DNA from: Bradyrhizobium sp. 141
GTDB lineage: Bacteria; Pseudomonadota; Alphaproteobacteria; Rhizobiales; Xanthobacteraceae
NCBI RefSeq assembly: GCF_023074055.1
Contig: NZ_JADPKR010000100.1
Location: 1-64,000 of the forward strand
Direction of reading: 5' to 3'
Length of the DNA: 64,000 nucleotides
The stretch's first letter is position 1; every line of letters starts with the position of its first letter. The translations under genes and the position numbers were made by a program. Under the pieces are notes generated by a model, which was not told the origin of the DNA, ran no database searches, and worked only from the letters and a program-made list of their open reading frames with translations. Shown here in pieces: positions 25,252-33,957 of the stretch.

Positions 25252-27505
25252 GCTCAATCTCACCAGCGCACCCGCCCATCTGCGCCACGGCTCGAACATT
25301 GGCCAGCCGTTGACCCGCCGTGATGGCGTCCTCAAGGTCACGGGGCAGGCGACCTATGCCGCCGACAATCATCCGCCCGGCATGCTGTTTGCGGTGATGG
25401 CCGTCGCCGGCATCTCGCGCGGCCGTGTGGTCTCGCTCGATGTCGCCGCCGCAAAACGCCATCGGGGGGTCGTCGATGTCATGACGCCCGACCACAAGCC
25501 TGAGCTCGCGATCGACCCCGAGATCAAGACCAATCCGTTCGTGTTCCGGATGGAGGTGTTGCAGAGCCATGAGGTCCGCTACGCCAATCAGCCGATCGCC
25601 GTCGTGATCGCCGAGACGCTTGAAGCCGCGACGGAAGGTGCCGCGCTGCTGGCGCCGCGCTACGAGACGCTGCCTGCGCTGGTCGGTCTCGATGCCGGCG
25701 AGAGCTTCGTGCCGCCGGTCGTTGGCGTCGGCAATCCCTCGGAGCATCACCACGGCGATGTCGACGCCGGCCTTGCTTCAGCCGAGAAGCAGATTGACGC
25801 GATCTACGAGACGCCGCCGCAATATCACAATGCGATGGAGCCGCATGCCATCGTCGCAGCATGGGACGGCGATCGTCTGCAAATCGACATGCCGACCCAG
25901 GGCCTGAGGCTGTCGCTGGCGCGCATCGCCGAGCTGTTCGGCATCGCGCACGACAAGATCCACATCCGCAGTCCCTTCCTCGGCGGCGGCTTTGGCTCGA
26001 AGGGATTTTTGGCGGGACCGCAAACTCTCGGCATCATGGCCGCCAAGCTCGTCGGCAAGCCGGTCAAGCTCGTACTGCGTCGCGAGCAGATGTATGGCCC
26101 GGTCGGCCACCGTGCACCAACCCGCCAGCGCTTACGCATCGGTGCCGACGGCGAGGGACGTCTGACCGCGCTCGATCACCATGCCCGCACGGTGTCGAGC
26201 ACGTTCGACGATTTCTACGAGCCCGCGGCCGATGCCTCGCACACGCTCTATGCGGCGCCTGCGATCCGCACCTCGCATGACGCCGTACGTGTCAACACCG
26301 GCACGCCGCTGTTCATGCGGGCGCCGGGCGAGGCGACCGGCTCGATTGCGCTGGAGAGCGCGATCGACGAGATGGCCTGGGCCTGCGGCATGGACCCGCT
26401 TGCCTTCCGCCTGAAGAACTATGCCGAGCGCGAGCCGATCAGCGGCAAGCCGTTCTCGTCGAAAGCGTTGCGCGCCTGTTACGAGCAGGGCGCGGCGCGC
26501 TTCGGCTGGGCGAAGCGTTCGCTGCAGCCGCGGCAGATGCGCGACGATGCCGGCCTTCTGGTCGGCTGGGGCATGGGCACGGCGACCTTTCCGGCGCTGA
26601 TGTTCCAGGCGGAAGCGCGCGCGGTGCTTCGCCGCGACGGTTCCGGTGCGATGGAGATCGGCGCGCATGACATGGGGCAGGGCGCCTGGACGGCGCTGGC
26701 CCAGATCGCGGCCGACGAGCTTGGGCTCGATATCGACCGCGTCGCGTTCAACGCCGGTTCATCCGACTTGCCTGACGCAGGCATCGCCGGCGGCTCGGCG
26801 CACACGGCAACCGCGGGGGCCGCGATCCACAGCGCCGGCGCAGCCGTAATCGCAAAGCTCGCCGATCTCGCCACCGGTGACGACCGCTCGCCGCTGTTCG
26901 GTGCCGGCAATGCCGGCGTGATCGCGCGCGCCGGCAGGTTGATCCGGCGTGACGACGAGAGCCGCAGCGAGAGTTACCCCGAGATCCTCGCGCGGGCCGG
27001 CGTCACTGAGGTCGAGGCACGGGGCACCGGCGCGCCGAATCCCGCGGCGATGGAGGAATACGCCATGCACGCGCATGGCGCGGTGTTCGCGGAGGTGAAG
27101 GTCGATCCCGAGCTCGGCCAAGTCCGCGTCAGCCGCATGGTCGGCGCCTTCGCGGCCGGGCGCATCGTCAACCCGCGTATGGTGCAAAGCCAGCTGTTCG
27201 GCGGCATGATCTGGGGCCTGTCCTTTGCGCTGCACGAGGAGGCCGTCACCGACCGCCGCAGCGGCCGGATCATGAACGCCAATCTCGGCGAGTACCACGT
27301 CCCCGTGAATGCCGATGTGCCGCCGCTCGACGTCATCACGGTGGAGGAGCACGACCCGCACGTCAACGCGCTCGGCATCAAGGGCGTCGGCGAGATCGGT
27401 ATCACCGGCAGCGCCGGGGCGGTCGCCAACGCGGTCTGGCACGCGACCGGCGTGCGTGTCCGCCGTTTTCCAATCAAGATCGAGGAATTGCTGACGCAAC
27501 GTTGA
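25244..27505 (+). CDS. Aldehyde oxidoreductase molybdopterin subunit (PaoC-type)
   Basis: A 753-residue molybdenum-cofactor subunit. An a/b hammerhead domain occupies about 20-140, and the cofactor domains follow with GGGFGSKGF near 247, the glycine-rich GAHDMGQGAWTALAQI region near 475 and the catalytic Glu in GVGEIGITGSAG near 715. It would oxidise aldehydes or related heterocycles with water as oxygen donor; the precise substrate is unknown. Needs the molybdopterin cytosine dinucleotide cofactor in known PaoC; no maturation chaperone gene is adjacent here. Confidence 0.92.
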   Translation: MPELNLTSAPAHLRHGSNIGQPLTRRDGVLKVTGQATYAADNHPPGMLFAVMAVAGISRGRVVSLDVAAAKRHRGVVDVMTPDHKPELAIDPEIKTNPFVFRMEVLQSHEVRYANQPIAVVIAETLEAATEGAALLAPRYETLPALVGLDAGESFVPPVVGVGNPSEHHHGDVDAGLASAEKQIDAIYETPPQYHNAMEPHAIVAAWDGDRLQIDMPTQGLRLSLARIAELFGIAHDKIHIRSPFLGGGFGSKGFLAGPQTLGIMAAKLVGKPVKLVLRREQMYGPVGHRAPTRQRLRIGADGEGRLTALDHHARTVSSTFDDFYEPAADASHTLYAAPAIRTSHDAVRVNTGTPLFMRAPGEATGSIALESAIDEMAWACGMDPLAFRLKNYAEREPISGKPFSSKALRACYEQGAARFGWAKRSLQPRQMRDDAGLLVGWGMGTATFPALMFQAEARAVLRRDGSGAMEIGAHDMGQGAWTALAQIAADELGLDIDRVAFNAGSSDLPDAGIAGGSAHTATAGAAIHSAGAAVIAKLADLATGDDRSPLFGAGNAGVIARAGRLIRRDDESRSESYPEILARAGVTEVEARGTGAPNPAAMEEYAMHAHGAVFAEVKVDPELGQVRVSRMVGAFAAGRIVNPRMVQSQLFGGMIWGLSFALHEEAVTDRRSGRIMNANLGEYHVPVNADVPPLDVITVEEHDPHVNALGIKGVGEIGITGSAGAVANAVWHATGVRVRRFPIKIEELLTQR

Positions 27506-27513
27506 GGGCAGCG

Positions 27514-27540
27514 GGCGGGGCGAGATCTTCTCGCTCCGCC
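27514..27540. terminator. Bidirectional terminator hairpin between convergent genes
   Basis: Stem GGCGGGGCGAGA / TCTCGCTCCGCC (one G-T pair) with a 3-base loop in the 38-bp gap between the PaoC-type gene and the convergent XRE regulator. Confidence 0.7.
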
Positions 27541-27543
27541 GCT

Positions 27544-28092
27544 TTAGAACGTCGGCGGCGTGCAGGCGGAGATCACGTCGCACGGCTTGCCGCCGACGCA
27601 GCGGAAGCGGTGCGGGCGGCGGCTTTCGAAATAATAGGCATCACCGGGATTGAGGATGCGGCGCTCGTCCTCGACGGTGACTTCGAGCTTGCCCGAGATC
27701 ACGATGCCGCCTTCCTCGCCGTCATGGACGAGGTGGACGCGGCCGGTGTCGCTGCCGGGCTCGTAGCGTTCCTTCAAAATCTGGAGGCTGCGGCCGAACA
27801 GATTGTCGCCGACCTGGCGATACGAGATCGGCTTCTTCCCGACTTCGGTCAGCTCCTCGGCGCGGTAGAAGATCTTGCGTCTCGACTCCGGCTCCAGCGC
27901 GAAGAACTCGGCGAGCCCCATGGGGATGCCGTCGAGGATGCGCTTGAGGGCGCCGACCGACGGGTTCATCTGGTTGGATTCGATCAGCGAGATCGTCGAA
28001 TTGGTGACCCCGGCGCGCTTGGCCAGCTCGCGCTGCGACAGCTTGTGGCGCGCCCGGATGAATCGCAGCCGTCCACCGATGTCGACGCTCAT
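27544..28092 (-). CDS. XRE-cupin transcriptional regulator
   Basis: A 182-residue regulator: an N-terminal XRE helix-turn-helix (about 5-65, LRFIRARHKLSQRELAKRAG then NSTISLIESNQ) and a C-terminal cupin domain (about 105-180, with HDGEEGGIVISGKLEV and FESRRPHRF). This PuuR-like layout commonly controls polyamine or amino-acid catabolism, with the cupin binding the effector. ATG at 28092 has AAGGA upstream. It is divergent from the omega-aminotransferase gene, its most likely target. A related second regulator is at 30958-31620. Confidence 0.92.
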   Translation of the reverse strand: MSVDIGGRLRFIRARHKLSQRELAKRAGVTNSTISLIESNQMNPSVGALKRILDGIPMGLAEFFALEPESRRKIFYRAEELTEVGKKPISYRQVGDNLFGRSLQILKERYEPGSDTGRVHLVHDGEEGGIVISGKLEVTVEDERRILNPGDAYYFESRRPHRFRCVGGKPCDVISACTPPTF

Positions 28093-28251
28093 GCCTGGTC
28101 CTTGCCCTGATCTTGTGTTGCAGATGTTGCGGATCGAGCAAATATGGACCGATCGCCTCAGTGAAATCAATGGGTTGCGGCGCCACAGAAAAGGACTTGT
28201 TGCGCTTTCCAAGCCGTGGCTCTGCTAGCGGGTCAGCAAAGGAGCGCGGCC

Positions 28252-29580
28252 GTGACCCTTCATCAGATTCCGAACACTATCAAGACCGACTCGTTCTGGA
28301 TGCCGTTCACGGCCAACCGGCAGTTCAAGAAGGCGCCGCGCCTGTTCTCCTCGGCCGAGGGCATGCACTACACCACCGTCGACGGCCGCAAGGTGATCGA
28401 CGGCTCCGCCGGCCTCTGGTGCGTCAATGCAGGCCATGGCCGCAAGCAGATCGCAGCTGCGGTCGAGCGCCAGCTGATGACGCTGGACTTCGCGCCGTCG
28501 TTCCAGATGGGCCATCCGCTCGCGTTCGACTTCGCCGAGCGGCTCGCCGAGATCGCGCCGAAGGGCCTCGACCGCATCTTCTTCACCAACTCCGGCTCGG
28601 AGTCGGTCGACACCGCACTGAAGATCGCGCTCGCCTATCATCGCGCCAACGGCCAGGCGAGCCGCACCCGGCTGATCGGCCGTGAGCGCGGTTATCACGG
28701 CGTTGGTTTCGGCGGCACCTCGGTCGGCGGCATGGTGGCCAACCGCCGCGCCTTCGCCACCCTGCTGCCGGGCGTCGATCACATCCGCCACACCCACGAT
28801 CTCACCCGCAACGCCTTCGCCAAGGACCAGCCCGAGCATGGCGCCGAGCTCGCCGACGATCTCGAGCGTCTGGTGGCCTTGCACGGTGCCGAGACCATCG
28901 CCGCCGTCATCGTCGAGCCGGTGCCGGGTTCGACCGCGGTGCTGCCGCCGCCGAAGGGCTATCTGCAGCGCCTGCGCGAGATCTGCGACAAGCACGGCAT
29001 CCTCCTGATCTTCGACGAGGTCATCACCGGCTTCGGCCGTCTCGGCACGCCGTTCGCCGCCGACTTCTTCGGCGTTACGCCGGATATGATGACGACGGCC
29101 AAGGGCATCACCAACGGCACCATTCCTTGCGGCGCGGTGTTCGCGCACCGCAAGGTGCACGACGCCATGATGATCGGCCCGGAAAACGTCATGGAGCTGT
29201 TCCACGGCTACACTTATTCCGCGCATCCGACCGCCTGCGCCGCCGGCATCGCGACGCTCGACATCTACAAGGACGAAGGCCTGCTCACGCGCGGTGCGTC
29301 GATCGCCGAATATTGGCGCGATGCGCTGCATTCGCTCAAGGGCCTGCCGAACGTCGTCGACATCCGCAATTGCGGCCTGATGGGCGCGGTGGAGCTGTCG
29401 TCGCGTGACGGCGCCGTCGGTGCGCGCGGCTACGACGTCATGGTCGACTGCTTTAATCGCGGGCTGTACTTCCGCATGAGCGGCGACTCCTTCGCGCTAT
29501 CGCCGCCGCTGATCGTCGAGAAGAGCCACGTCGACGACATCGTCTCGATTCTTGGCGACGCCATCAAGCGGGTGGCCTGA
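28252..29580 (+). CDS. Class III omega-aminotransferase (beta-alanine:pyruvate type)
   Basis: A 442-residue PLP enzyme. Family features are WMPFTANRQFKK near the start, FFTNSGSESVDTALKIA (phosphate binding), LLIFDEVITGFGRLG, and the PLP lysine in MTTAKGITNG. Overall it resembles Pseudomonas beta-alanine:pyruvate aminotransferase closely. It would move the terminal amino group of beta-alanine, GABA or a diamine to pyruvate, giving alanine and a semialdehyde. The start is GTG at 28252 with AAAGGAG before it. A DadA-like gene follows, which could use the alanine after racemisation. Confidence 0.9.
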   Translation: MTLHQIPNTIKTDSFWMPFTANRQFKKAPRLFSSAEGMHYTTVDGRKVIDGSAGLWCVNAGHGRKQIAAAVERQLMTLDFAPSFQMGHPLAFDFAERLAEIAPKGLDRIFFTNSGSESVDTALKIALAYHRANGQASRTRLIGRERGYHGVGFGGTSVGGMVANRRAFATLLPGVDHIRHTHDLTRNAFAKDQPEHGAELADDLERLVALHGAETIAAVIVEPVPGSTAVLPPPKGYLQRLREICDKHGILLIFDEVITGFGRLGTPFAADFFGVTPDMMTTAKGITNGTIPCGAVFAHRKVHDAMMIGPENVMELFHGYTYSAHPTACAAGIATLDIYKDEGLLTRGASIAEYWRDALHSLKGLPNVVDIRNCGLMGAVELSSRDGAVGARGYDVMVDCFNRGLYFRMSGDSFALSPPLIVEKSHVDDIVSILGDAIKRVA

Positions 29581-29650
29581 TAATTGCTCTCGCCGTTGCG
29601 AGTTGTTTCCTTGCAGCGGCGAGCGTGATGCCGCGGGAGTTTGACGAAGC

Positions 29651-30916
29651 GTGAAAGTCTTGATCCTCGGCAGCGGTGTCATCGGCGTCACCTCTGCCTA
29701 CTACCTCGCACGTGCCGGCCATGAGGTGACGGTCGTCGACCGTCAGCCGGAGCCGGCGCTTGAGACCTCCTTCGCCAATGCCGGTGAGGTGTCGCCCGGC
29801 TATTCCTCGCCCTGGGCCGGCCCTGGCGTGCCGGTGAAGGCGGTGAAGTGGCTGTTGATGAAGCACGGCCCGCTGGTGGTCCGGCCGAAGCTCGACCCTG
29901 TCATGTGGGTCTGGCTGCTCAAGATGCTGCGCAACTGCACCAGCGCGCGTTACGCGGTCAACAAGAGCCGGATGATCCCGATCGCGGAATACAGCCGCGA
30001 TTCCTTGCGCGATCTGCGCCGCGACATCGGCATTCAATATGACGAGCGTGCGCAGGGCACGCTCCAGCTGTTCCGCTACCAGGCGCAGCTCGACGGCACG
30101 GCCGAGGATATTGCCGTGCTCAAGCAATACGGTGTTCCTTTCGAGCTGCTGAGCCGCGAGGGCTGCATTGCGGTGGAGCCGGCACTATCAGGCGTGAAGG
30201 AGAAATTCGTCGGTGGGCTTCGCCTGCCGCAGGACGAGACCGGCGACTGCCACATGTTCACGCAGGCGCTGGCCAAGCATGCCGAGGCGCTCGGCGTGCG
30301 CTTCATGTTCAACACCTCGATCGATCGCATCCTCACCGACGGCGCGCGTCTCAGCGGTGTCGTGACGGGTGCCGACACGTTGCAAGCCGACGCTTACGTC
30401 CTCGCACTCGGAAGCTGGTCGTCGCGGCTGGTCGCGCCGCTCGGCATCTCGCTGCCGGTCTATCCGGTGAAGGGCTATTCGATCACAGTGCCGATCAAGG
30501 ACGCCTCCGGCGCGCCGGAATCCACCGTGATGGACGAGAGCTACAAGGTCGCGATCACGCGCCTCGGCAATCGCATCCGCGTCGGCGGGACCGCGGAAAT
30601 CTCCGGCTATTCGGACAAGCTCTATGATGCGCGCCGTGCCACGCTCGATCATTCGCTGACCGACCTGTTCCCGCGCGGCGGCGATCTCGCCAAGGCGACA
30701 TTCTGGAGCGGCCTGCGTCCGATGACGCCGGACGGCCCGCCCGTGATCGGCCCGACGCAATACGCCAACCTTCATCTCAACACAGGCCACGGCACGCTCG
30801 GCTGGACCATGTCCTGCGGTTCGGGGCGCGTGCTCGCCGACATGCTGTCCGGCAGGAAGCCGGACATCGACGTGAGTGCGCTGACGGTGGATAGGTATAA
30901 TCACCGGTTTGGGTGA
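29651..30916 (+). CDS. dadA: D-amino acid dehydrogenase (DadA-like)
   Basis: A 421-residue FAD enzyme. The dinucleotide motif LILGSGVIGVTSAYYLARAG opens the protein and the family stretch ETSFANAGEVSPGYSSPWA follows, typical of DadA. The C-terminus has the second FAD contact FWSGLRPMTPDGPPVIGPT. It would oxidise D-alanine or other D-amino acids to the keto acid and pass electrons to the quinone pool at the inner membrane. The start is GTG. It lies 70 bases after the aminotransferase in the same direction. No alanine racemase gene is adjacent. Confidence 0.9.
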   Translation: MKVLILGSGVIGVTSAYYLARAGHEVTVVDRQPEPALETSFANAGEVSPGYSSPWAGPGVPVKAVKWLLMKHGPLVVRPKLDPVMWVWLLKMLRNCTSARYAVNKSRMIPIAEYSRDSLRDLRRDIGIQYDERAQGTLQLFRYQAQLDGTAEDIAVLKQYGVPFELLSREGCIAVEPALSGVKEKFVGGLRLPQDETGDCHMFTQALAKHAEALGVRFMFNTSIDRILTDGARLSGVVTGADTLQADAYVLALGSWSSRLVAPLGISLPVYPVKGYSITVPIKDASGAPESTVMDESYKVAITRLGNRIRVGGTAEISGYSDKLYDARRATLDHSLTDLFPRGGDLAKATFWSGLRPMTPDGPPVIGPTQYANLHLNTGHGTLGWTMSCGSGRVLADMLSGRKPDIDVSALTVDRYNHRFG

Positions 30917-30924
30917 TTTCTTCG

Positions 30925-30948
30925 CCTCTCCCCGCGTGCGGGGAGAGG
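30925..30948. terminator. Perfect palindrome between convergent genes, likely bidirectional terminator
   Basis: CCTCTCCCCGC-GT-GCGGGGAGAGG, an 11-bp perfect stem. It fills the short gap between the dadA-like gene and the convergent XRE-cupin gene. The sequence is also the core of a common rhizobial repeat. Confidence 0.7.
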
Positions 30949-30957
30949 GAGAAGCAA

Positions 30958-31620
30958 TCAGCCCGCCCCCGTCACGCAGTTCACCCACAGCACCACGGCC
31001 TTCGCGTCTTCCGCCGGATTCGAAAACCGGTGCGGCCGTCGGCTCGCGAACCGAAAACTGTCGCCGGTCTTCAGCGACCAGGTCTCGCTGTCCACCGTCA
31101 GCATCATCTCGCCTTCGAGCACGAGGCCGGCCTCTTCGCCGTCATGGGTGTAGAGCTCGTCGCCGGTGGAGCCGCCGGGCTCCAGATGCACCAGGAACAA
31201 ATTGAGCTTGTTGTCCGCACTGGCCGGGCTCAGCAATTGCTTGGACACGCCCGTGCGCCAGAGCTTCAGCTCGGGCCGCTGCAGCCCACGCGTCACCACC
31301 TGGTCGGAGGCGCCGTCGGCGCTCGGGCTCGCGCCGAACAATGCGGCGATGCCGACGCCGAGCACGTCGGCGAGCGTTGCCAGCACGCGCAGCGACGGCG
31401 AGGACAGGCCGCGTTCGATCTGGCTGAGAAAGCCGATCGAAAGCTCCGTGCGCGCCGCGACCGTCTCCAGCGAGAATTGCCTGACCCGCCTGAGATCCCT
31501 GATGCGGCGGCCGACCGCGACGTCCATCGCGGGCTCGGCCGGTTTGGTCATAGCTTTGGGTTTCGCCCGCTTCGCCGGCTTTGCGGCGGCCGGTTTGCGC
31601 ATTCTTTTGCCACCGCTCAC
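30958..31620 (-). CDS. XRE-cupin transcriptional regulator with basic N-terminal extension
   Basis: A 220-residue regulator. Residues 1-33 are a Lys/Ala/Pro-rich basic extension, then an XRE domain (about 36-92, LRRVRQFSLETVAARTELS then GFLSQIERG) and a cupin (about 135-215, LYTHDGEEAGLVLEGEMML and FASRRPHRF). GTG at 31620 is used because AAGGAAG precedes it; ATG codons at 31602 and 31551 are alternatives. It is divergent from the amino acid ABC transporter operon, and the 162-bp gap contains the inverted repeat TTTTCA-N6-TGAAAA. Confidence 0.9.
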   Translation of the reverse strand: MSGGKRMRKPAAAKPAKRAKPKAMTKPAEPAMDVAVGRRIRDLRRVRQFSLETVAARTELSIGFLSQIERGLSSPSLRVLATLADVLGVGIAALFGASPSADGASDQVVTRGLQRPELKLWRTGVSKQLLSPASADNKLNLFLVHLEPGGSTGDELYTHDGEEAGLVLEGEMMLTVDSETWSLKTGDSFRFASRRPHRFSNPAEDAKAVVLWVNCVTGAG

Positions 31621-31682
31621 GTCAAACCGCTTCCTTCATGTGCATGAAAACCGCTTGCATCGTCCGCGAAAGTGTGACCAAA

Positions 31683-31700
31683 TTTTCATACTGGTGAAAA
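31683..31700. promoter_or_regulatory. Inverted repeat TTTTCA-N6-TGAAAA, candidate operator
   Basis: Perfect 6-bp dyad between divergent regulator (31620) and ABC-transporter (31783) genes. Position and symmetry fit an operator for the XRE-cupin protein. Confidence 0.5.
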
Positions 31701-31782
31701 TAGGCCGAAACGGCTTGACCCGCAACGTCTGATCACGACATGCGCGCGCGCCGGCCACCGGCCAGGTCCAAAGGGGGATGCG

Positions 31783-32538
31783 ATGAAGCGTTTTGGTCTG
31801 GCCGCGATCGCGGCGCTTGCGCTGGCCGTAGTGCCGGCTTCTGCACAACAGGTGCTGAAGGTCGGCTCGACGCCGACGGGCATTCCCTTCACCTTCCTCG
31901 ACACCAAGACCAACACCATCCAGGGCATCATGGTCGATCTCATCACCGAGATCGGCAAGGATGCCGGCTTCAACGTGCAGATCGAGCCGATGCAGTTCTC
32001 GGCCCTGATCCCGTCGTTGACCTCGAGCAAGATCGACATCATCGCCGCTGCGATGTTCATCACCCCGCCGCGGAAAGAGGTCGTCGACTTCTCCGATCCG
32101 ATCTACACTTACGGCGAAGGCTTGGTGGTGCCGAAGAGCGACACCAAGGCCTATGCCACGCAGGACGACCTGAAGGGCGAGACGGTCGGGGCCCAGGTCG
32201 GCACCGCCTTCGTCGATGCGCTGAAGAAGTCCGGCCTGTTCGCGGACGTCAAGGCCTACGACACCATTCCAGACATCCTGCGCGACGTGAACACCGGCCG
32301 TCTCAAGGCCGGCTACGCCGACTATCCGATCCTTGCCTACAATCTGAAGCAGGGCGGCTTCCCCGAGGTGCGCCTCGTCGACGGCTACAAGCCCGTCACC
32401 GTCGGCTCGGTCGGCATCGGCGTGCGCAAGGGCGAGGCCGCGCTGCTCGGCAAGATCAACGCCTCGCTCGCGAAGCTGAAGGCCAATGGCACCATCGACA
32501 AGATCCTCGATAAATGGGGCCTGAAGGCTCAGGGCTGA
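31783..32538 (+). CDS. Polar amino acid ABC transporter, periplasmic binding protein
   Basis: A 251-residue family-3 solute-binding protein with a signal peptide (MKRFGLAAIAALALAVVPASA). Domain landmarks are STPTGIPFTFLDTKTNTIQG, the family signature near FVDALKKSGLFADVKAYD, and the C-terminal GIGVRKGEAALLGKIN. It binds a small amino acid or related amine in the periplasm and delivers it to the permease. First gene of a three-component importer followed by a FAD oxidase, so the solute is probably that enzyme's substrate. Confidence 0.92.
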   Translation: MKRFGLAAIAALALAVVPASAQQVLKVGSTPTGIPFTFLDTKTNTIQGIMVDLITEIGKDAGFNVQIEPMQFSALIPSLTSSKIDIIAAAMFITPPRKEVVDFSDPIYTYGEGLVVPKSDTKAYATQDDLKGETVGAQVGTAFVDALKKSGLFADVKAYDTIPDILRDVNTGRLKAGYADYPILAYNLKQGGFPEVRLVDGYKPVTVGSVGIGVRKGEAALLGKINASLAKLKANGTIDKILDKWGLKAQG

Positions 32539-32563
32539 TCCCGGTTGATCGAAGGCTGCCCGA

Positions 32564-33217
32564 ATGAAAGGCTTCTGGCACGACGCCGCCGAGTTCTTCC
32601 CGATCCTGTTGAACGGCGTCGCGCTGACGATCGTCGTCACCATCGGCTCGCTGCTGCTCTCGACGGTGCTGGGCCTCGTCTGGGCGATGATGCGGGTCTC
32701 CGGCATCAAGGCGCTGTCGATGCTCAGCGCCAGCCTGATCAATGTGATCCGCGGCATCCCGATCATCGTGCTGTTGTTCTACCTCTATTTCGTGATGCCC
32801 GATCTCGGCGTCACGCTGTCGGCCCTGCAGGCCGCGATCCTCGGGCTCGGCATCGCCTATTCGGCCTACCAGGCGGAAAATTTCCGCGCCGGCATCGAGG
32901 CGATCGACAAGGGGCAGATCGAGGCGGCGCAGTCCATCGGCATGGGCTGGTGGCTCACCATGCGCCGCGTGGTGCTGCCGCAGGCGGTGCGCATCGTGCT
33001 GCCTCCTTACGGCAACGTCATGATCATGATGCTGAAAGATTCCTCGCAGGCCTCCACCATCACGGTCGCCGAGCTTGCGCTGCAAGGCAAGCTGATCGCG
33101 TCCTCGACCTTCAAGAACACCAACGTGTTCACGCTTGTGGCGCTGATGTATCTCACGATGAGCATTCCCTTGATCCTGCTGGTCCGTCACTTCGAGAAAC
33201 GGGCCGGCAAGCGATGA
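32564..33217 (+). CDS. Polar amino acid ABC transporter, permease
   Basis: A 217-residue inner-membrane permease of the HisM/GlnP type with about five membrane segments. The N-terminal family motif is LLNGVALTIVVTIGSLLLST and the ATPase-contact EAA loop is IEAAQSIGMGWWLTMRRVVLPQAVR near residue 124. It also carries the conserved VIRGIPIIVLLFYLYF. Only one permease is encoded, so a homodimer is expected. It overlaps the ATPase gene by four bases (ATGA). Confidence 0.94.
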   Translation: MKGFWHDAAEFFPILLNGVALTIVVTIGSLLLSTVLGLVWAMMRVSGIKALSMLSASLINVIRGIPIIVLLFYLYFVMPDLGVTLSALQAAILGLGIAYSAYQAENFRAGIEAIDKGQIEAAQSIGMGWWLTMRRVVLPQAVRIVLPPYGNVMIMMLKDSSQASTITVAELALQGKLIASSTFKNTNVFTLVALMYLTMSIPLILLVRHFEKRAGKR

Positions 33218-33945
33218 TCGAGCTCAGTGACGTTCACAAGAGCTTTGGCAAGGTCGAGGTGCTCAAGGGTATCACCGCGTCCGTGCAGAAGGGTGAGGTG
33301 GTCTGCATCATCGGCCCCTCCGGCTCCGGCAAGTCGACGATCCTGCGCTGTATCAACGGGCTCGAAAGCTACGACCGCGGCGAGATCAGCGTCGAGGGCC
33401 TCAAGGTCGACCGCGAAGCGCCGTCGATCGTGAACATCCGCACCCAGGTCTCGATGGTGTTCCAGCGTTTCAATCTGTTCCCGCATCGCACCGCGCTGGA
33501 GAACGTGGTCGAGGGGCCGCTCTATGTGAAGAAGGAATCGCGCGCCGCTGCGCTCGATCGCGGCCGCGCGCTGCTTGCGCAGGTTGGCCTCGCCGAAAAG
33601 GCTGATGCGCATCCGCCGCAGCTCTCCGGCGGCCAGCAGCAGCGCGTCGCGATCGCGCGGGCGCTGGCAATGCAGCCCAAGGCCATCCTGTTCGACGAGC
33701 CGACCTCGGCGCTCGATCCCGAGCTGGTCGGCGACGTTCTCGGCGTGATGCGCAAGCTCGCCGACGACGGCATGACCATGGTCGTCGTCACCCACGAGAT
33801 GGGCTTTGCCCGCGAGGTCGCCGACCGCGTGCTGTTCATCGACGGCGGTGTCATCGTCGAGCAGGGGCCGGCCAAGGCGCTGCTCAACCAACCCCAGCAT
33901 CCGCGCACGCAAGACTTCTTGCGCCGCGTGCTGCATCCGCTCTGA
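33214..33945 (+). CDS. Polar amino acid ABC transporter, ATPase
   Basis: A 243-residue ABC ATPase. Walker A is GPSGSGKSTILR near residue 36, the signature is LSGGQQQRVAIARALA near 138, Walker B is AILFDEPTSALDPE near 160, and the switch His is VVVTHEMGFA. It closely resembles GlnQ/HisP-type subunits. It energises uptake of the solute captured by the 31783 protein. A FAD-dependent oxidoreductase follows 12 bases later. Confidence 0.95.
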   Translation: MIELSDVHKSFGKVEVLKGITASVQKGEVVCIIGPSGSGKSTILRCINGLESYDRGEISVEGLKVDREAPSIVNIRTQVSMVFQRFNLFPHRTALENVVEGPLYVKKESRAAALDRGRALLAQVGLAEKADAHPPQLSGGQQQRVAIARALAMQPKAILFDEPTSALDPELVGDVLGVMRKLADDGMTMVVVTHEMGFAREVADRVLFIDGGVIVEQGPAKALLNQPQHPRTQDFLRRVLHPL

Positions 33946-33957
33946 CCGGTCTCCCCC